In this document: piece after piece, positions 43,030 through 52,017 of the stretch
Layout of the letters: each line of letters begins with the position of its first letter
How positions within the stretch are numbered: the first letter of the stretch is position 1
Assembly (NCBI GenBank): GCA_964388955.1
Contig: CAYMCO010000001.1
Span: 1-64,000 of the forward strand
Direction: 5' to 3'
Origin: CAYMCO01 sp964388955
GTDB taxonomy: Bacteria; Chloroflexota; Anaerolineae; Anaerolineales; E44-bin32
DNA length: 64,000 bases
Notes under the pieces: generated by a model
Database searches by the model: none
Told to the model about the DNA's origin: nothing
The model's input: only the letters and a program-made list of their open reading frames with translations
Translations under genes and position numbers: made by a program

Positions 43030-44067
43030 TCACCAATCTGGCAGAGATTTCCATTCTGCCCAGCCGATTTCCCGGCCAGGCCAGGCAACACTCTCAAATG
43101 GCCAAGCCATCTCAATCCAATGATGAGAGAACTCATCGAGCTCCTCTTCAAGCCCACTGCCAAGAGCATCTTCGCGCGCCCATACATACACTTCTGCTTG
43201 GTAACCTTCTTTTTCAGTTGGCATCACATAGAGGCATCCAATTTCACGGGTATCTTCGGGGTTCCGCACAGAGTAGACAAAAGCTCCACGTGTATGCCAG
43301 AAGAAATGAAAGTACCCAACATCTGCAATCGCTTCCTGGAAACTCTTGTCCTCATACCAATCATTCTCAGGGCCGAAGACGCCCTCTAGGTGATCAATAC
43401 TCGACACGCAGGCTTCATAATGCTTGGCGACTGAATCCATGTTCAGATGCAAGGGGAGCAGTTTAAATCTGTCACTGTCAAGGGTGTCAGGAACTGCAAA
43501 GCTATCAGCGACCAATCTGCGCGGGACCAGCGCATACGAGGGTGGGTTTCCTGACCAGTTCTGTGGGTCTTTGTCGGGAAGCTCAAACCAATCGACCCAC
43601 GGCGTCTTCCTCCCGGGCCATGTGATGGCTTCAAATGGCCATTGCTCGGGAACCCAGCTCTCGGCAAACTGGTATATTTTCTCGCCTAGCTCTCGTAGGT
43701 CGTCACTGCGCACCCAGCTCACGACTTCCGCTTCATAGCCAAGCTTGCGCGTGCCATAAACGTAGAGACACCCGAGCTCCTCCCGTTCATCGGGCGTCAT
43801 GATTCCATAGGTGAAAGAAGCTCTCAATCTCCAGAGCTTATCAAGGTAGCAGGCATCACTCAATCCAAAGAGCATATCTCCGGGCAACTCAAGGCCGGGA
43901 TTGAGGATCTCCAAACCCGGGTTCTGAATCATGTACTCTCTCACATGCCGAACCGCATGAACGTCCTTCACCCACGAGGCCAGGCCGATCGGGGCAAGAA
44001 TCACCCCCTCCACTTCGATCCGAGTGGGCACTTCGAAGCGGTCAGGCACTAGTTTGCGAGGATACAT
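43030..44067 (-). CDS. Tandem-duplicated GNAT-like protein
   Basis: A 345-residue protein made of two homologous halves. The first contains EELGCLYVYGTRKLGYEAEV, then PEQWPFEAITWPGRKTPW; the second has REIGCLYVMPTEKEGYQAEV, then EMAWPFESVAWPGREIGWA. The LYV, GYxAEV and WPFE-WPGR landmarks match a GNAT-like family of actinobacterial and chloroflexal proteins that often lack a clear acetyl-CoA loop. The start at 44067 follows GGAGGT. It is the first gene of the minus-strand cluster and diverges from the Lrp-type gene. Catalysis is uncertain. Confidence 0.6.
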   Translation of the reverse strand: MYPRKLVPDRFEVPTRIEVEGVILAPIGLASWVKDVHAVRHVREYMIQNPGLEILNPGLELPGDMLFGLSDACYLDKLWRLRASFTYGIMTPDEREELGCLYVYGTRKLGYEAEVVSWVRSDDLRELGEKIYQFAESWVPEQWPFEAITWPGRKTPWVDWFELPDKDPQNWSGNPPSYALVPRRLVADSFAVPDTLDSDRFKLLPLHLNMDSVAKHYEACVSSIDHLEGVFGPENDWYEDKSFQEAIADVGYFHFFWHTRGAFVYSVRNPEDTREIGCLYVMPTEKEGYQAEVYVWAREDALGSGLEEELDEFSHHWIEMAWPFESVAWPGREIGWAEWKSLPDW

Positions 44068-44614
44068 CTGCTACCTCCTTGTTCTTAATTCTTTGCAGTT
44101 CCAGTTGCGCGCTCGAAGCTGTCAAACACTGGCGCCATATATGTTGCTGCAGCAGGTTCAGTTGAATATGAGAATTGCCATCTTGTCTCATATGCGCTTG
44201 GCATGTCTCATCCGTCGCCTATCGGATTTATCCACGCTGGCCTGGATTCGGCCCGTTCATGCCTGTTGCGCTCTGCAATCAGCGTCAAAGGACTTCCAAG
44301 GGAGTTGGCGTTTCAATCGGATGTGTGGGAATATTCGCTTGTCGATAAGGAAATGCCCTATACGCTGCAGGCATTGATATGTGTACATCGCTAGTCAATG
44401 CTGCTTTGCCATTTGGCTTGCAGCAGATTATCCCGAGGAATGGATTACATAGAATTGGAGCACTCATGTATATTCAACTCATGACAGCAACGCGCCATTC
44501 AAGGTGCAGGAATGTCATTCTGTCATTATCTTGGTGGCTAGAATAGCATATTCTATCTGCGAATACAAGATTTGATGTTATTATCTCATAATCTATGGCA
44601 GGGGAGGTGGGAGC
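44068..44614. other. Divergent regulatory region
   Basis: AT-rich region of 547 bp between the divergent GNAT-like and Lrp/AsnC genes. It contains the palindrome at 44539-44555. No gene is supported. Confidence 0.5.
44539..44555. promoter_or_regulatory. Palindromic operator candidate for the Lrp-type regulator
   Basis: TAGAATA and TATTCTA are perfect inverted arms around GCA, 60 bp before the regulator start. Lrp/AsnC proteins bind AT-rich palindromes of this size near their own gene, so autoregulation is likely. Confidence 0.5.
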
Positions 44615-45127
44615 ATGGCTGTATCAATGGAAAGTTCATTGGACCATCTGGATCTTCAGATATTGAAGCACCTGACGCAGGATGGTCGTAGATCCTTCCA
44701 GGAAATTGCGGATGATTTGGGAGTTTCGTATGGCACAATCCGCAACCGCTACCTGAAGATGTGCGAAAACAACAGACTTCGCATCGTTGGCTGGATGGAG
44801 CCTGCCCAGGTTGGATTACATGCCTTCGCTCATATTCGCATTATTGTGGATGCACCATTCTTGGAAGAGATCGCACAGCGCATTGCCCAATTTCCTGAGG
44901 TGAACTGGCTTGCTCGAGTAATCGGCGAATTTGATCTTGCGGCCGAGGTATCGTGCCCGGACATCGATCATCTGAATCATCTAATTGATCAAAGGATCAA
45001 CAGAATGGAGGGGGTCAGGCAGACAAGGGTTGCTCTCTATACGAAGACCTATAAGACTATCACCCTGCCCAATATCGAAATGGTCGAGAGATTGCTTCAG
45101 GCTGCGGATCTTGAAGATGGGGGATAG
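44615..45127 (+). CDS. Lrp/AsnC family transcriptional regulator
   Basis: A 170-residue regulator with a complete domain plan. Residues 8-60 are an AsnC-type HTH (LDLQILKHLTQDGRRSFQEI, ADDLGVSYGTIRNRYLKM) and the rest is the RAM ligand-binding domain (HIRIIVDAPFLEEIAQRIAQ, VNWLARVIGEFDLAAEVSCP, VALYTKTYKTI). Such proteins sense amino acids or related small effectors as octamers. It is divergent from the LLM/binding-protein/GNAT-like cluster, which it most likely controls. ATG 44615 has GGGGAGG. The palindrome at 44539 is the probable operator. Confidence 0.88.
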   Translation: MAVSMESSLDHLDLQILKHLTQDGRRSFQEIADDLGVSYGTIRNRYLKMCENNRLRIVGWMEPAQVGLHAFAHIRIIVDAPFLEEIAQRIAQFPEVNWLARVIGEFDLAAEVSCPDIDHLNHLIDQRINRMEGVRQTRVALYTKTYKTITLPNIEMVERLLQAADLEDGG

Positions 45128-45254
45128 GCAGGTGTCGAAGGCCAAGTCAGTCATGCTTTCCGAAGGAATATATTCACTCTTGAGACTGGGCTCGGATACT
45201 CCTTGGGCAGCACAATCACGGTCTTGAATTCCTGACAGAGGAGTCAGAGGTGGC

Positions 45255-45405
45255 GCTTTCCATGGGGAGTTACAGCGTGTTCTGGCGTCCATCCTCTCCA
45301 GGAAAACGGGACAACTGAGTCCACACTGGCCATAGTTTCTATCAAGATATAGGCATTCTGCACCGGAACTGCACCGGAGACGGTGAGGGAAGGCGGCTCA
45401 CAGAC
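45255..45405 (+). repeat. Repeat family C, copy 2
   Basis: GTGTTCTGGCGTCCATCCTC, TCCAGGAAAACG, GCATTCTGCACCGGAACTGC and ACGGTGAGGGAAGGCGGCTC match 28166-28320 in the same order, with substitutions. Confidence 0.6.
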
Positions 45406-46245
45406 CCTGCCTGTGCAAGGAGGCCGAGGCAACTGGCAGGACGATCCATCCTCGTAGGCTACTGATGCGGCATCTCGTCCGTGCTCACCAAATGCAGCGC
45501 CATGTGAGTTCGTTCCCGGCACGATGCTGCTCCGACATGCGGCTGGGCAACGGTTTGATCGGGCGCAGAGCCCCATCGCCTTTTCCCATTGTTGGAAGCT
45601 CAGTTCTCGCCAACGGGTAATGACTATTCCCATCGAGCGCCGCCAAAAGGCCCCTGTTGATCCTACGCCTACAGATGCCCGCTTTCGGATCACGCGGGAA
45701 ATCAACCAAGCTGTACCAAGACGCACCAGGACATGGAACCCGAGCGGCCATGACTCATGGTGGCAAATCACTGATGCGAACGGGGTGTATGCACTCTCGA
45801 TAGAGTCGAGGTACGTTCCAAATGCTCAGGAGTTGCCCATCGGATTTGTTAGTGAATTGTGTAACAAGCCATGAAGGAGACCGTTATCTATATTACCAAT
45901 CTGCCAGCGGGGGCTTGGCCACAGATTATCACTCTGACGAAGCAATTGAAAGGCATCTCTCTACGGACTTGAGCAATAAGGAGTCTGGCCGGGCTTCGTG
46001 ATTCGAGAGGGCGAGACGGCAGGTGTTGGGGCGAAATCCTGGCGAGGTACCGCGAGGGAGCAGGGAGACCGGTCTTGGCGTTGCTGGCCTTCCGATGGCG
46101 TGCTGCCTTGGCAAGATGCCTACCAAGCTGAATGAAGCAGTCTTGTCGGATCTGCTGGTCTGATGGATCGGATTGTCGCAGGTGAATACCATTCCCTGGA
46201 TTGCCGGGAATTGTATGGGAACCCTTCCGAAAGGGGAGTGAGCTG
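45406..46245. other. Long spacer without recognised gene
   Basis: Several overlapping frames exist on both strands, but none carries a ribosome site or family motif. Two minus-strand frames cross the next gene and are its shadows. Confidence 0.5.
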
Positions 46246-47514
46246 ATGAGCAATTCTGGAAAGATCATGTTGGTCAGCGCGTTGGCGGCGACCGTGCTGT
46301 TGGCTGCTTCGATAGCCAGTGTCGGTGCCCAGTCCGCACTCACGCCTGAGGAGGAATTGGGGAAATCCATCTTCTTCGACAGCACTCTTTCTCTGAACAA
46401 AAACCAATCCTGTGCCTCCTGCCATGATCCTGGATGGGGCTGGACCGGCCCAGATGAGGATACGAACGCCCACGGTGCTGTGTATGAGGGCTCGGTTCCG
46501 GGACGATTTGGCGATAGAAAACCTCCCAGCGCAGCATACGCCACCTTGAGCCCCATCTTCCACATAGACAAGAAGGGACTATGGATCGGAGGCAATTTCT
46601 GGGATGGCCGTGCAACGGGGGAGCGTCTCGGGAATCCGGCAGCCGACCAGGCTCAGGGCCCCTTCCTCAATCCGAATGAGCAAGCTCTTCCGGACAGCGC
46701 ATGCGTTGTCTATCGCGTCTGCAATGCGACATACTCAGTCTCCTTCGACGATGTCTTCGGCGCGGAGGCCTGTGACATCGAGTGGCCAGCAGGGATTGAA
46801 TTGGCCTGCGAGACCGAAGGATCCACAATCGCGCTGGGTGCTGACGATCGGGCCAGATCGAATTCAAGCTACGACGATATTGCATTGGCAATCGCCGCGT
46901 ATGAGGCGTCCCCTGAAGTAAACGCTCTTACATCCAAATACGATTACACATTCATGGGGATGGCGAAGCTGACACAAGAGGAACGATGGGGTTTTGCCCT
47001 CTTCCAGGGTAAGGGGCAATGCAAGTCGTGCCACATCAGCAATGGGCAACAGCCGCTATTCACTGACTTCACCTTTGACAACTTGGGGATACCGCAGAAC
47101 CCCGAGAATCCGGCTGGTGTCGGCCCCGCCTTCGTCGATCCTGGCTTGGGTGGCTTCCTGATGAGCGCTGGCTATCCCGAGGACGTGTACCTGGCCGAGT
47201 GGGGAAAGTTCAAGGTGCCTACTCTCCGCAATGTTGATCTGCGGCCTGCTGAAGGGTCGGTCAAGGCCTACGGCCATAATGGCTACTTCAAAACTCTTGA
47301 GGGGATCGTCCACTTCTATAACACCCGGGATGTTTTGGGTGAATGTCCTGGCCCATACACGGAGGAGGAGGCCCTGGCAGCGAATTGCTGGCCAGCTCCG
47401 GAAGTGTTTGACACTGTCAATCATGACGAGTTGGGCGATCTCGGGCTAACGCCGGAAGAGGAAGCCGCGATTGTCGCATTCCTGAGAACTCTCTCGGATG
47501 GCTATCAGCCGTGA
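46246..47514 (+). CDS. Diheme cytochrome c peroxidase (MauG/CcpA superfamily)
   Basis: A 422-residue exported protein with a signal peptide (LVSALAATVLLAASIASVGA). Two c-type heme sites are visible: CASCH near residue 56 and CKSCH near 260. Other family marks are LGKSIFFDSTLSLNKNQSCA at the first heme, FWDGRATGE, VPTLRNVDL, the KAYGHNGYFKTLEGIVHFYN axial-ligand region and LTPEEEAAIVAFLRTL. It acts outside the cytoplasmic membrane, reducing peroxide or oxidising a partner. ATG 46246 has AAGGGGAG. It is monocistronic, with a hairpin 53 bp downstream. Confidence 0.92.
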   Translation: MSNSGKIMLVSALAATVLLAASIASVGAQSALTPEEELGKSIFFDSTLSLNKNQSCASCHDPGWGWTGPDEDTNAHGAVYEGSVPGRFGDRKPPSAAYATLSPIFHIDKKGLWIGGNFWDGRATGERLGNPAADQAQGPFLNPNEQALPDSACVVYRVCNATYSVSFDDVFGAEACDIEWPAGIELACETEGSTIALGADDRARSNSSYDDIALAIAAYEASPEVNALTSKYDYTFMGMAKLTQEERWGFALFQGKGQCKSCHISNGQQPLFTDFTFDNLGIPQNPENPAGVGPAFVDPGLGGFLMSAGYPEDVYLAEWGKFKVPTLRNVDLRPAEGSVKAYGHNGYFKTLEGIVHFYNTRDVLGECPGPYTEEEALAANCWPAPEVFDTVNHDELGDLGLTPEEEAAIVAFLRTLSDGYQP

Positions 47515-47566
47515 TCTAGCTTCACTGAGTGAAAACCATCGAGTCGTCCTGCCTGTCCATTGTCAA

Positions 47567-47592
47567 GAGACCCGCCCGCCGTGGCGGGTCTC
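47567..47592 (+). terminator. Hairpin after the peroxidase gene
   Basis: GAGACCCGCC and GGCGGGTCTC form a perfect 10-bp stem with a 6-nt loop, 53 bp after the peroxidase stop. GATTCAGATAG follows in place of a T-run. Confidence 0.6.
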
Positions 47593-47739
47593 GATTCAGA
47601 TAGTTGAATACTCCTGATATTCGAGTTTGCTAGGGCCCAGACGGCCTCCACAGAGCCATAGGCTTTCTACGCAACAACATGCGCTTTGAGGATATGTGGG
47701 ATAAGTGGATCCATCGCCTCCACGGCGCGCACGGGGGGA

Positions 47740-47795
47740 TGACGCATCTGCACCGGAACTGCACCGGGGATGTGGAGGGAAGGCGGCTCTGGCAA
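47740..47795 (+). repeat. Repeat family C, 3' end copy
   Basis: GCATCTGCACCGGAACTGCA, CCGGGGATGTGGAGGGAAGG and CGGCTC match the end of the family C copies at 28 and 45 kb. Confidence 0.55.
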
Positions 47796-48019
47796 TCCAG
47801 TTGCGTCTATGCGCGAATGTGGTTCAGGCGCGCGCAGAAACCTCTCGACCTGTCCGGACGTCAGGGCGCCAGCACTAGACAGACCGAATCTTCTAACAAT
47901 TCCCTAAAACTCCGACGTCGGAGTTCAATGCGTGACCACAACTCTTTTGCCTCCAAGTTGCAGAATCTCCCACGCTCTGGCGATAGACGGGGGGACCTCC
48001 ACTTCGCTATTCTAGAAGA
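47796..48019. other. Spacer without recognised gene
   Basis: No gene is supported in this stretch. Confidence 0.3.
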
Positions 48020-48241
48020 ATGCCTGAAGAAGAAGAGATTATCGCCTGGTTCACATCCCGGTTCGGTACACTGCCGACGCATTCCGCCGCCAGGGTAGTC
48101 AAACGAACCGACGACTACGCCGTGGTGGAGCAGCTCCTGATTGACGGTGAGACTATCGCCCTTTGGGTCGTCCGGTACGAATCCAGGCTGTGGACCTGCT
48201 GGCCTGTGAGGGGTCGGGATAGGGACATGATGATACTCTAA
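48020..48241 (+). CDS. Small hypothetical protein
   Basis: A 73-residue acidic protein (EEEEIIAWFTSRFGTLPTHS, then YAVVEQLLIDGETIALWVVR, RDRDMMIL). The strand-like VVEQLLIDGETIALWVV resembles a beta hairpin. There is a weak AGAAGA ribosome site and no recognised family. Confidence 0.4.
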   Translation: MPEEEEIIAWFTSRFGTLPTHSAARVVKRTDDYAVVEQLLIDGETIALWVVRYESRLWTCWPVRGRDRDMMIL

Positions 48242-48375
48242 CATGCAGAGTAGACGGGAACTCTGGGCTAGCGAGAGGAAGGTATGAGCGCGATCTATCC
48301 TCGCAGGGATCCGGATTGAGCCAAGCTGGGGAATCCGTCGTTCTGGAGTGGGAGGCAGCCGGTTGAGGTTCCGTG

Positions 48376-48630
48376 TCACTCCAAATGTAAATGTTGACGA
48401 ACGGGAATGGTTCTACCAAGAGATAATGTTGACGAGTCATGCTTGCCATTCCTCCTCTTCTCAGATTGTATGAATAGAGTTTCATGAACATCCTGTTCTT
48501 GGCCGTCTTTGGCCTCGGGAAGGGCATGCAGCTCTTGCAGCGTCTGCCATATCTCTTCTCGGAGCTTGCGGGGGTTGGTATCAGTACGAAGCTGTTCTAG
48601 CTGCTTGCGTGTGGCCGAATCGAGCTCCAC
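48376..48630 (-). CDS. Small hypothetical protein, possibly a transposase tail
   Basis: An 84-residue helical frame (ATRKQLEQLRTDTNPRKLRE, EIWQTLQELHALPEAKDGQE). This helix-rich basic and acidic pattern recalls N-terminal or C-terminal parts of some DDE transposases, but no catalytic residues remain. There is no clear ribosome site. Confidence 0.3.
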   Translation of the reverse strand: MELDSATRKQLEQLRTDTNPRKLREEIWQTLQELHALPEAKDGQEQDVHETLFIQSEKRRNGKHDSSTLSLGRTIPVRQHLHLE

Positions 48631-48685
48631 AGACTAGCCATTGGGCGGAATCCGCCTTCCGCCTGTGACGGTGACCTGAAGAAAG

Positions 48686-49897
48686 ATGCAATCGCCCGAG
48701 ATTGTTGACAGTCGCCTATTTGTGAAGTTCGACCTCTCCGATGTCCACGAGTTCAACGCGCGATTTGGAGATGACCGGGCAAACCTCGCCGACTTGGCAA
48801 CACGCCTGCTGCTATACGATCAGCTGCTCATTCCAACATACGATTTCGGAATCATCCCGATCCTGGCCTCTTGGATTGGTGTCGATCTGCTCCGTGGGCT
48901 CCTCTATTCGGATGCCATTGCCCTGATCCGACGCAAAGGCCTGCTAGGCTACGTCGGAAATGGAAATGCTATCAGCGTCATCAGTATCGAAGGACGTGAT
49001 GTCCCGCTGCCATGGTTCGTCGAGGCCACATTCGGTGAGAGTGCGACATCTCTGGGACTCCAGCTCGATCATCTTGCGATTGCTGAGGCCGACCGAGACG
49101 CAATTATGACAGGAGTTCTTGAACGCACGCAGGATCTCGATTACACCAACGACTTCTTCATAGAGAATATTGCCAACGAGAGCTATCGAGACGTGATGGG
49201 TTCGCCTATCCTGTCGAAGTACGCGTGGCGGGGATCCAAGAAGCGAGATGATAGTGGGGTTGACCTCCGTTGGCTCCCGCAGGTCGAAGGGAACCAGGTC
49301 CGGGTGCTACGAGCAGATGGCCGCGTTCGCGATCCGGTAGACATGGTTCTCCGAGTTGCCGAGGTCAACATGGAACTCCTCATGGCCACACAGGCGGGTG
49401 GAGCAGATCTGCTTACTGCACAAGGGGGAGACCAGCTGCTGAAGGAAAAACTGAGGCGGGCCGGAGGCAATGAGCCGATTCTCCAGGCGTTTTCCGGCTG
49501 GCTAGAGTTGAATTCGATTCCCGACCTGCGATCGTCAGTTGAGAATGGGGAGTTGGGGTTCGATACTTTGTGGAAGATTCGAACCTCTGACAAAGCTGCG
49601 AAGTTCAGAGCGTGGCTCAGAGAAGCGTCGCCGTCCGATGGTCGAGAACTCGAGCAAGCATACGTTTCAGCGATCTCGCAAGCGACTGCGGCGGGCAAGC
49701 TGCCAGTGAAGGTGCTCCGATTCGTCATCACAGCCGCCGCAGGCCTGATCCCTGGTATCGGAGGTTTGGTGGGCGGGGCTGCGGCAGGGGCTGTGGACAG
49801 CTTCTTCGTTGATCGCTGGCTTAATGGCTACTCCCCAAAGCTTTTCATCGACACGCTTCAGAATATCGAGCCGGATGACGAGAACGGAGAGACATGA
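48686..49897 (+). CDS. Uncharacterised protein with C-terminal glycine zipper
   Basis: A 403-residue protein. The N-terminal three quarters are mixed helix and strand (FDLSDVHEFNARFGDDRANL, LLLYDQLLIPTYDFGIIPIL), with no enzyme motif I can place. The last 70 residues hold a hydrophobic glycine zipper (ITAAAGLIPGIGGLVGGAAA) followed by VDSFFVDRWLNGYSPKLFID. Zippers of this type insert into membranes in pore-forming or phage-defence effectors, but many are neutral. There is no clear ribosome site before ATG 48686. It is a lone gene followed by a family B repeat 4 bp after its stop. Confidence 0.55.
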   Translation: MQSPEIVDSRLFVKFDLSDVHEFNARFGDDRANLADLATRLLLYDQLLIPTYDFGIIPILASWIGVDLLRGLLYSDAIALIRRKGLLGYVGNGNAISVISIEGRDVPLPWFVEATFGESATSLGLQLDHLAIAEADRDAIMTGVLERTQDLDYTNDFFIENIANESYRDVMGSPILSKYAWRGSKKRDDSGVDLRWLPQVEGNQVRVLRADGRVRDPVDMVLRVAEVNMELLMATQAGGADLLTAQGGDQLLKEKLRRAGGNEPILQAFSGWLELNSIPDLRSSVENGELGFDTLWKIRTSDKAAKFRAWLREASPSDGRELEQAYVSAISQATAAGKLPVKVLRFVITAAAGLIPGIGGLVGGAAAGAVDSFFVDRWLNGYSPKLFIDTLQNIEPDDENGET

Positions 49898-49901
49898 TTC
49901 C

Positions 49902-50080
49902 GCCTAGCAACTCGCCACACCCTGTGAAAAGTCGCTATTCTTCGAAATTGACGGGACGGGACCTATCAAGATATGGAAGATAATACCGACTTGCGGGATA
50001 TGGACCACTAGGGATTCGGCCTTCCGGGTTTTCGCCCCACCATTGGTCTTTGCGTCGACTTTTCACACACACTCTCGTTG
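49902..50080 (+). repeat. Family B repeat, reference full copy
   Basis: Begins GCCTAGCAACTCGCC; the left inverted end is ACCCTGTGAAAAGTCGC and the right end is TCGACTTTTCACACACACTC. In between come TTCGAAATTGACGGGACGG, GACCTATCAAGATATGG, AAGATAATACCGACTTGCGG, GATATGGACCACTAGGG and CCGGGTTTTCGCCCCACC. About 178 bp, non-coding, MITE-like. Confidence 0.75.
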
Positions 50081-50425
50081 CAGCGGGCCGAGGACATGAA
50101 GCGAGAAACGGGCGCGATCGAATCATCTAGGTGCTTGAGCAACAACAGTCGGGCAGCGACAGCAAAACCCGCGGGGCGCAAAGGATACGGCAACCCGGTG
50201 CGATTGCAGAACGATGGAATTGCAGAAGGCCGCCGGGTGACTGGTTCCACCCCTTGGGAAATGACCAGCGGCATATTGTGTCCAATCTCTGGGAGTTGTA
50301 CGCTAGAAGGCACCGTATCCTCTGAGGGATCCATCCTCACAATTCATCGTTGACCGTTTCTTGAGGGAGTGCTGAAAACCTGTGTGTCCGCAGTGTTTCC
50401 AGTGAATCCGGTTCCGCGCAATAGG
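50081..50425. other. Spacer without recognised gene
   Basis: Contains GC-rich and AT-rich blocks but no supported gene. Confidence 0.3.
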
Positions 50426-50548
50426 ATTGCGGCGAAGCTCGCGGCTGATCGTCGATTGGTGGACATTGATGACTTCGGCAATCTCCTTCAGATTGTGTCC
50501 GGTTTTCAGCGGCGCCTTAATCTGGTATCGTTGTTCACGGGTGAGTTG
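50426..50548 (-). pseudogene. IS30-family transposase N-terminal fragment
   Basis: The minus-strand frame reads LTREQRYQIKAPLKTGHNLK and EIAEVINVHQSTISRELRRN, the helix-turn-helix of IS30-type transposases. The sequence then departs from the family, and the DDE core is absent. Confidence 0.7.
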
Positions 50549-50644
50549 CACTTCAGAGTTGAATCTAAGTCTCATAATTCGTTCGGCGCACATTCAAAAG
50601 TCATCAAATCATGTGAAATTGGCTGCAGGTTGGATTTGCCAGTA

Positions 50645-51865
50645 ATGTCGAACACCAATTCTCGACTGGACTTTCGGACCTTCTTGCTTGTCTCTTGTTG
50701 CTTGTTACTCTTTGTAGACTGTATCCCTCGCGATACTGAAAACGAAATCCATCTGACAGACCTGCCATTCACCATCCAGCTTCAGAACTCCCTCAAAGAA
50801 GTCCTCGTTGAAAACCCGAGCGATAATCCGGTAGGCATTTCTGCTGCATTGATTGTCCCAGGCTATCAGCCATGGCATGGAGTCGCTGGATATTCGCATG
50901 CGAATCAACCCATCACCCCTGAAACGCTGTTCAACGTCGGAAGTATTGAGAAGAATTTCCAGGCGGCTCTCATTCTTCAATTGGCTTCCGAAGGTCGAAT
51001 TGATTTGGATGCTCCAATATCCATGTATTTTTGGGATCTGCCAAATGTCAATAGGACCATAACGATACGGCAGCTGCTAGATCACACCAGTGGGATATTT
51101 AATGTGTTCGAACATCCGGATTTTCCCTGGATCGGAACAGATGTTGATTACGGAAAGACATGGGAGCTTCATGAAGTATTCGACACTTTTGTAGAACACC
51201 CATATGGCCCTCCCGGGATTGTCCAGCATTACTCTAGCACAAACTATCTACTCCTCACAGAAATCATTGAGAAGGTTACCGGGAATTCGGTTCCAACTGA
51301 AATCAAGAGACGCTTGTTGGATCCTCTGGAGCTTCAACATACTTTTACTAGTATGGGTGAAAGACCAGTGACAAGTTACCCAGTAGCACATGGATGGGTT
51401 GACTTAGATCTAGATGGGGAGTTAGAAGACTTCGATGGGAATCCCTACAACTGGATCGTATCACTATCCCATCCAGTGATGTTCACAAACGCGGATGATC
51501 TTGCTCTTTGGATTCATTCCCTCTACCACGAACGAAAAGTTCTAGATTCATCATTAATCGATAGAATGCTGACATTTCCTGATGTCTCGTCACTTGATCC
51601 AGAAGGAGGAGTCTATGGAATCGGTGTAGTTGATTACTCTTCGAATCTAGGCACGAACGCAATCGGTCACGCTGGGTCATCACTAGGATATTCTGCTGCA
51701 GCCCTGTACTTGCCCGAAGATGGAATAACAATCGTTTGGATGCTAAACACTGGAGAAAGTCCACCTGAATTGGCAGAAGAACTGATGCTAGAAACATGGC
51801 AAGCACTTACTAGTGCATTCGAGGGAAACCGGGGGGAGCTCCAAGCGCTTCCAAGGATGAGATGA
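50645..51865 (+). CDS. Class C beta-lactamase-fold serine hydrolase, lipoprotein
   Basis: A protein of about 406 residues; ATG 50645 opens a lipoprotein signal (FLLVSCCLLLFVDC). The beta-lactamase/transpeptidase-like fold has VGSIEKNFQAA (SxxK) near residue 97, HYSSTNYLLL near 196 in the place of Y-x-N, and IGHAGSSLGYS near 342 as the HxG triad element. LDHTSGIF and LELQHTFTSMG are typical of the family. The Asn of Y-x-N is replaced by Ser, as in several esterases. It is probably an envelope peptidase or esterase, not a resistance enzyme. The codon use is richer in A and T than that of the neighbours. Confidence 0.85.
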   Translation: MSNTNSRLDFRTFLLVSCCLLLFVDCIPRDTENEIHLTDLPFTIQLQNSLKEVLVENPSDNPVGISAALIVPGYQPWHGVAGYSHANQPITPETLFNVGSIEKNFQAALILQLASEGRIDLDAPISMYFWDLPNVNRTITIRQLLDHTSGIFNVFEHPDFPWIGTDVDYGKTWELHEVFDTFVEHPYGPPGIVQHYSSTNYLLLTEIIEKVTGNSVPTEIKRRLLDPLELQHTFTSMGERPVTSYPVAHGWVDLDLDGELEDFDGNPYNWIVSLSHPVMFTNADDLALWIHSLYHERKVLDSSLIDRMLTFPDVSSLDPEGGVYGIGVVDYSSNLGTNAIGHAGSSLGYSAAALYLPEDGITIVWMLNTGESPPELAEELMLETWQALTSAFEGNRGELQALPRMR

Positions 51866-52017
51866 ATTAACTGGATTTCATTCAAGCAATGGTGTCTGCG
51901 TCACCATACCGTATTCCGATGTCAGATGGATAATTCATTTCTGTGCGTGATTTAGGGGGGACAAAACTAGCAAGTAGCAGGGCGTCCAACCACTCGCCAT
52001 AAGTCTAGAATGATGAG
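51866..52017. other. Short spacer with attC-like heptamer
   Basis: Contains GTCCAACCACTCGCC at 51985-51999, similar to the openings of the repeat families (RYYYAAC then CGCC), but without further repeat sequence. Confidence 0.3.

Noticed and set aside
45244..45771. Minus-strand 175-codon frame
   Set aside because: Lies across a repeat C copy, has no ribosome site and no motif.
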